Positions 59,912 through 64,000 of a stretch of DNA of 64,000 nucleotides are shown here, piece by piece (position 1 is the first letter of the stretch; every line of letters starts with the position of its first letter). The translations under genes and the position numbers were made by a program. Source of the stretch: Saccharospirillum sp965652395 (GTDB lineage Bacteria; Pseudomonadota; Gammaproteobacteria; Pseudomonadales; Natronospirillaceae). The notes below the pieces were generated by a model. That model saw only the letters and a program-made list of their open reading frames with translations, searched no databases and was not told the origin of the DNA. The stretch covers positions 1 through 64,000 of the forward strand of contig CBFGUW010000005.1 in the NCBI GenBank assembly GCA_965652395.1, read 5' to 3'.

Positions 59912-60775
59912 ATGAGCGAACAAGCCAACGTAATTACGGTGACGGAGCAGAACTTTCATCAGGTGATGGTGGAGGAAAGCCAGAGGCGCCTGGTCGTAAT
60001 GGACTTCTGGGCCGATTGGTGCGCCCCCTGCAAGGCCCTGATGCCGGTGTTGGAAAAGCTCGCCGCCGAGTACCAGGGGCAGATTCTGCTGGCCAAGGTC
60101 AATGCCGATGAACAGCAGAACATCGTCGCTCAGTTCGGTGTGCGCAGCCTGCCCACGGTCGCCTTTATTCAGAACGGTCAGCCGGTGGATGCCTTTATGG
60201 GCGCCGAGCCGGAGTCGGCTATTCGCGAACGATTGGAGAAGTTCCTGCCCAACCCCTGGGACGCGCTGGTGGAAGAAGCCCTGGCTCTGAAAGAGCAGGG
60301 CGATATCGAAGGTGCCCTGCCGTTAATGCGGGAAGCCTATACCCTGAGCGGTGAAGACACCCAAATAGCCTTTGCCCTGGCGGACCTCTACATCACACTC
60401 CACCGAGGACCCGAAGCCTGCGCCCTACTCGACACCATGACCATGACCCAGCAGACCGAACCGCGCTACAACGAGCTGCGCAGCCGCCTGAAACTGGTAA
60501 GCCAGGCCGCCGAAACCCCAGAAATTCAAGAGCTGCAAGCCAAACTGCAGCAGGAGCCGGACAACCTCGAAACCGCCTACGAACTGGCGGTTCAATACAG
60601 TCAGGTCAACCGATACGAAGAGGCGTTGGAGACCTTGATCGGTGTGTTACGTCGGGACAAGAACTTCAATGATGGCGCGGCCAGGAAAACCTTCCTGGAT
60701 ATCATCAACAGCCTGGGTAAGGGGGACCCGGTAGCGGCCAAGTATCAGCGGCAGCTGTTTACTTTGTTGTATTGA
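59912..60775 (+). CDS. cnoX: Thioredoxin-TPR chaperedoxin (CnoX/YbbN-like)
   Basis: A 287-residue protein with a thioredoxin domain (about 8-112) and C-terminal TPR-like repeats (about 118-285). E. coli CnoX/YbbN holds oxidised client proteins for GroEL and DnaK. The active site here is W-C37-A-P-C40, a complete redox pair, unlike E. coli CnoX where the first Cys is Ser; relatives in other bacteria keep both and show reductase activity. ATG 59912 with GAGGT is chosen over an upstream frame start. It is divergent from the M16 peptidase. Confidence 0.9.
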   Translation: MSEQANVITVTEQNFHQVMVEESQRRLVVMDFWADWCAPCKALMPVLEKLAAEYQGQILLAKVNADEQQNIVAQFGVRSLPTVAFIQNGQPVDAFMGAEPESAIRERLEKFLPNPWDALVEEALALKEQGDIEGALPLMREAYTLSGEDTQIAFALADLYITLHRGPEACALLDTMTMTQQTEPRYNELRSRLKLVSQAAETPEIQELQAKLQQEPDNLETAYELAVQYSQVNRYEEALETLIGVLRRDKNFNDGAARKTFLDIINSLGKGDPVAAKYQRQLFTLLY

Positions 60776-60807
60776 TTGGCATAGCTCCAAACATAATGAA
60801 TCTGTAT

Positions 60808-60843
60808 TGGCCCTGTCGAAATATCGTTTTTTCGACAGGGCCA
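60808..60843 (+). terminator. Hairpin after cnoX
   Basis: A perfect 13-bp stem, TGGCCCTGTCGAA (60808-60820) with its complement at 60831-60843, and a 10-nt T-rich loop. No T-tail follows, but position and strength suggest termination. Confidence 0.6.
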
Positions 60844-61003
60844 TAGGGCAGTGCTTGCAGCCGCAATTGACTGAAATTGGGTTGACCATTCGTCACAGGT
60901 GAAACTCGATAATTCCACTATACTCCTTCGATAAAGATTGTTTTCGCGACTAGGGATAAAAGCGTTGCCGCTGGGTGCGTGAATCCTGAAGGAGTAACAA
61001 GCA

Positions 61004-62314
61004 ATGAATCAGCAACGCCTGATCGATATTATCCAAGCCTTTTTGCTATCCCCCGAGGCCACACTCTACCAGAACCAACCTCTGATTGACGAAATGTGCG
61101 CCATTTTGTGCGAGGTTACCGGTGTCGATTTGAATCCCGAAGGCATTCTGGAAGACCATACCCCTACGGCGCGCGGTAAGGCTGTCTCCTTGGTAACGGC
61201 GGGGCGGTGTGCCAAGGAGTTAATGCGCACTCAGGTATTCATCAGAGGCGTATATGCGGCGCTTCAGGACCAAAAGCAACAATCGGGCGCTAAGAGTCGC
61301 CGTCCCGTCCAGTTACTCTATGCCGGAACCGGCCCGTTTGGGTTATTGGTTATTCCATTGCTGCCGCTGTTTTCAGCCGATGAGATTCAAGTCACTCTGT
61401 TGGACATCCATCAAAAGTCTCTCGATTGTGTGGGGCGGTTGGTCGACTGGCTGGGTGTGGAAGATCGGGTTCAAGCCAGTGAGTGTACCGACATTCTGCT
61501 TTGGCAGGCCCCTTCGGATGGCTATTACGATGTTCTGGTGTCCGAAACCATGACGGCGACGCTGAGGAGTGAGCCTCAAGTGTCGATATTCGCGCATCTG
61601 GAACCTTGCCTGAAACCAGAGGGAGTGATGATTCCTCAGGAGATCCGTATCGATGCATGGATGATGGCCCCGAACCAGGATGCACGTGCGAACATAGGCC
61701 GGATATTCACTCTCAACCGTGACAGTTCGGCGGCACTGTCTCGTGGTGACACGGCCTGTCTTTCAGCCCGCCTGATCGTTCCGGACTATCCGGAGGAGTT
61801 GGTGGATCTTGAGTTTTCCACTGACATAGTGGTGTACGGTGATCATTTTCTGGGTCGAAAAGCATGCTCTCTTAACCTACCCTGTATTCATCACAATTCC
61901 CCATTGGAGCCTGGCAGCTTATTGGAAGCCACTTACCGGTTAACCGAGACACCGGAGTTTTCGTTCAACTATAAAGTCGCTCGTGAGTTCGACTACGACA
62001 ATCCCGCTGATATGGACGACACCGGAAGCCTTGGTTTGCCTTATGTAAAACGGTTTTGGCAGAAAATACAGTTGATGAAATGCAATCGAATGGACCCTAA
62101 AATACAGGCGCTGGAAGCCGAGCTGGATAGAATGTGTTATGACGCGCTCGGCCTGGATTTTCCCAAGGATTTGGCGGAAGTTTTTCATATCAGAAACCTT
62201 GCCGAGTTTGAGCAGTGGGTATTGAATCGTAATGGTGGAAGTTTGCCTGAATATGCTCATGAAAAGCTCAGTGAGGCTTTATCAGGTGCGAGCTCCCTTT
62301 ACGCTCGGGAGTGA
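61004..62314 (+). CDS. PRMT-like SAM-dependent methyltransferase
   Basis: A 436-residue protein. After a helical N-terminal domain (about 1-98) comes a Rossmann methyltransferase core with the SAM loop AGTGPFG (107-113), an acidic residue ending beta-2 (LLDIHQ, Asp134), and SETMTATLRSE with Glu181 and Glu190. That 9-residue spacing equals the double-E loop of protein arginine methyltransferases (Glu144 and Glu153 in PRMT1). It is followed by LKPEGVMIPQEIRIDAWMMAP, like the PRMT LAPDGLIFP strand entry into the C-terminal beta-barrel. No THW loop was recognised. A GNAT gene follows 4 bp on. The substrate is unknown; arginine methylation is a hypothesis. Confidence 0.7.
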   Translation: MNQQRLIDIIQAFLLSPEATLYQNQPLIDEMCAILCEVTGVDLNPEGILEDHTPTARGKAVSLVTAGRCAKELMRTQVFIRGVYAALQDQKQQSGAKSRRPVQLLYAGTGPFGLLVIPLLPLFSADEIQVTLLDIHQKSLDCVGRLVDWLGVEDRVQASECTDILLWQAPSDGYYDVLVSETMTATLRSEPQVSIFAHLEPCLKPEGVMIPQEIRIDAWMMAPNQDARANIGRIFTLNRDSSAALSRGDTACLSARLIVPDYPEELVDLEFSTDIVVYGDHFLGRKACSLNLPCIHHNSPLEPGSLLEATYRLTETPEFSFNYKVAREFDYDNPADMDDTGSLGLPYVKRFWQKIQLMKCNRMDPKIQALEAELDRMCYDALGLDFPKDLAEVFHIRNLAEFEQWVLNRNGGSLPEYAHEKLSEALSGASSLYARE

Positions 62315-62317
62315 GAC

Positions 62318-62746
62318 GTGGGAATAATGATAGAGACGCTACAACCCGGTGAGGAAAATTCAGCCCATGCACTGATGACCGATTTGGGATACGACATCAG
62401 CCTGGATCGGTTCATGGCTAATATCTCGCTGCTGAGAAATCAACCGACGGTAATCTACCTTGCAAAGCAGGAGAGGGAGGCCGTTGGCTTAATAGCCGCC
62501 CGTCACAATGTCGGCCTGGTGGAAGGGGAATATGTTGAAATAATCGCATTGGTAGTGGCTTCCAAGCATAGGGGAAAAGGCATTGGGCGAGCACTGATTA
62601 ACCAAGTGGAGGCGTGGGCTTTTGGACTCGTTGATACGATCAGAGTCCGGTCAAATGCCCTGAGGGAAGAGGCGCATCGGTTCTATCCCTCTTTAGGGTT
62701 TCAGGAAACCAAAGTGCAGAAAGTTTATATAAAAAAGTCGGTATGA
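62318..62746 (+). CDS. GNAT-family N-acetyltransferase
   Basis: A 142-residue GNAT protein with the acetyl-CoA-binding motif A in EIIALVVASKHRGKGIGRALINQVEAWA (V-x-x-x-x-R-G-x-G-I-G) and motif B in RVRSNALREEAHRFYPSLGF, ending in the usual FYPSLGF-x-ET strand. GTG 62318 starts 4 bp after the methyltransferase stop; ATG 62327 is an alternative. It is probably cotranscribed with the methyltransferase. The substrate is unknown. Confidence 0.85.
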   Translation: MGIMIETLQPGEENSAHALMTDLGYDISLDRFMANISLLRNQPTVIYLAKQEREAVGLIAARHNVGLVEGEYVEIIALVVASKHRGKGIGRALINQVEAWAFGLVDTIRVRSNALREEAHRFYPSLGFQETKVQKVYIKKSV

Positions 62747-62778
62747 ATCCCTGACTTGCACTATGGGCTTTGGTTTGC

Positions 62779-64000
62779 TCACGCGACCTGTTCCTTGACC
62801 AGCCTTCCCAGAGTTTCGAGTTGAGTTTTGGCGAGCCGACTTTCCTCGGTGTTACCTTCAATAGGCCAACCGGCATTGATTCTGAAATAATCACGGTACA
62901 GCGGCAGAGTACTGAAATGGGAGCCGATGCGAATGCTGAGGTTATGTTGGCGTGCAGCAGTCAGCAACTTGTCTGAGTCCAACCCCGGCACCTGTACCCA
63001 TAGCACCATTCCACCAGTGGGGTTGCTGAGCGCGATATTGGCCGGAAACAGTTCGGCAACCCGATTGCGGTATTGGCGCATTTGTTGGCTCAGTCGAATT
63101 CGGGTTTTTTGAAGGTGGCTGTAATACTGACCGGTCAAAATAAAATCCGCCAGCCCCATCTGAATGGGGGAGTTCACGCCATAATGGCTGATTTCGTTCA
63201 GGCGCAAGGCCTGCGGCAAATATCGCCCCGGTAAGCACCAGCCCACGCGATACCCCGCGGTCAGTGTTTTGGATACCGAACCGCACCAGAGTATATAACC
63301 GGCGTTATCCCAGTGCTTTGCCGGTAAAGGGGTAATCTTGTCATAGCCCAGTTCCATGTAGACATCGTCTTCGATGATAGGCGTACGGTATTTCTCCGCG
63401 AGAGCGGCCAGCATCTGCTTTTGCCCGGGCGATAGACTGGTCCCCTGAGGGTTCATGTGCGAAGTACTGAACAACCCGGCTTTGACGGTTCCGTTTTGCA
63501 GGTGCCGCTCCAGTTGGGCCATATCGATCCCCTCCAGCGTGTAGGGGATTTCCACCACCTTTCGTCCCAACCCCGCCAACAGTTCCAGCAAACCGCTGAA
63601 GCAGGGAGAACTGATGGCCACGGCGTCTCCTCTTTCGGTGGTGGCTTCCAGCGCCAGATGCACGGCATCCATGCAGCCATGGGTGATTACCAGGTCCTGG
63701 GCGGCAAACGGAAAGCCGTAGCCCAGAAAGTGGCTGGCAAGGGCTTCTCTTAGCGTTGCCTCTCCCTGACGATCCGGATACTGGTGCAGCCGTTGGCTGA
63801 GTCTCTGAACGCCGCGCCTCAGGCTCCGCTGCAGCGCCTCGGTTGGTAACAGGGCAGGGCAGATTTGAGAAATACCAAGGGGGCCAGGCCCTGGGTTGAT
63901 GGTCGTACTGGCGGGATCGAGACGCAGGCTGGGAACCGTCAATCGGCTCTGAAACTGCGGTGGCTGAGGTGTTTTCTGCTCGGAGAGCGGCAAGGTCACG
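62779..64000 (-). CDS. MocR-type regulator, PLP aminotransferase domain (5' end outside window)
   Basis: The frame is open to the right edge. The visible 406 residues start in a Pro/Gln-rich linker and contain a complete fold-type I aminotransferase domain: NPGPGPLGISQICPALLPTEAL, YPDRQGEATLREALA, ITHGCMDAVHLALEAT, STSHMNPQGTSLSP, PIIEDDVY, GSVSKTLTAGYRVGW (PLP lysine in SVSKT) and the terminal FRINAGWP. Such linkers usually follow a GntR-type winged helix, which would lie beyond 64000. These proteins regulate genes in PLP or amino-acid metabolism. It is convergent with the GNAT gene. Confidence 0.85.
   Translation of the reverse strand, partial: VTLPLSEQKTPQPPQFQSRLTVPSLRLDPASTTINPGPGPLGISQICPALLPTEALQRSLRRGVQRLSQRLHQYPDRQGEATLREALASHFLGYGFPFAAQDLVITHGCMDAVHLALEATTERGDAVAISSPCFSGLLELLAGLGRKVVEIPYTLEGIDMAQLERHLQNGTVKAGLFSTSHMNPQGTSLSPGQKQMLAALAEKYRTPIIEDDVYMELGYDKITPLPAKHWDNAGYILWCGSVSKTLTAGYRVGWCLPGRYLPQALRLNEISHYGVNSPIQMGLADFILTGQYYSHLQKTRIRLSQQMRQYRNRVAELFPANIALSNPTGGMVLWVQVPGLDSDKLLTAARQHNLSIRIGSHFSTLPLYRDYFRINAGWPIEGNTEESRLAKTQLETLGRLVKEQVA

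Overview
The window reads as a chromosomal segment of a free-living, probably marine gammaproteobacterium, perhaps in the Oceanospirillales/Saccharospirillaceae neighbourhood. This rests on the gene order tsaE-amiB-mutL-miaA-hfq-hflX-hflK-hflC-hisZ-purA-rnr-rlmB, the E. coli-like AraC, and the TonB, MipA/OmpV and DUF3019 envelope genes. No taxon-specific marker was seen, so genus-level placement is a guess. Most genes are moderately GC-rich and densely packed. The one clear exception is an AT-rich block at about 3.7-6.6 kb.

Layout. 1-3.6 kb: the end of a cheB-like methylesterase gene, a NarL-type PAS histidine kinase and pyrC. 3.6-6.6 kb: tRNA-Leu(CAA) followed by a decayed tyrosine integrase and an AT-rich gene for a secreted zinc-phospholipase-like protein, which looks like a worn genomic island. 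6.6-8.9 kb: four coupled lipoprotein genes (CsgG-like, PEGA-like, DUF4810, DUF799). 9.3-18.6 kb: an L-arabinose uptake and catabolism locus (chvE-mmsA-mmsB, araA, araC, araB-araD) with recurring TCCATA-type candidate AraC half-sites. 18.6-26.2 kb: a TonB-dependent receptor with its own ExbB-ExbD-TonB and a 48-residue small ORF, next to a MipA/OmpV-DUF3019-response regulator-kinase operon; a 10-bp-spaced direct repeat upstream of the receptor suggests the two are linked. 26.4-32.7 kb: lipoprotein, DUF1328, Kv-type channel plus beta-barrel protein, an SGNH-fold protein without its nucleophile, yigZ, plsC and queG. 32.8-48 kb: the conserved housekeeping run from tsaE to rlmB. 48-64 kb: a qorB/HxlR pair, DegV and an alpha/beta hydrolase, deoB-deoA-deoC, a kinase-like protein lacking a phosphoacceptor His, an M16 peptidase, a thioredoxin-TPR chaperone, a PRMT-like methyltransferase with a GNAT protein, and the end of a MocR-type regulator.

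The most unusual non-coding feature is a dispersed family of long palindromes. Four intact copies lie in intergenic DNA. Each has two 31-bp arms around a 51-bp core. The core is almost constant, while the arms differ between copies yet stay self-complementary. One copy also has near-perfect 20-bp terminal inverted repeats and a possible 5-bp target duplication. At least one shortened derivative is also present.

Other points of interest are an apparent AUU initiation codon for RNase R, a bacterial methyltransferase with the PRMT double-glutamate spacing, and a structured leader upstream of hfq.
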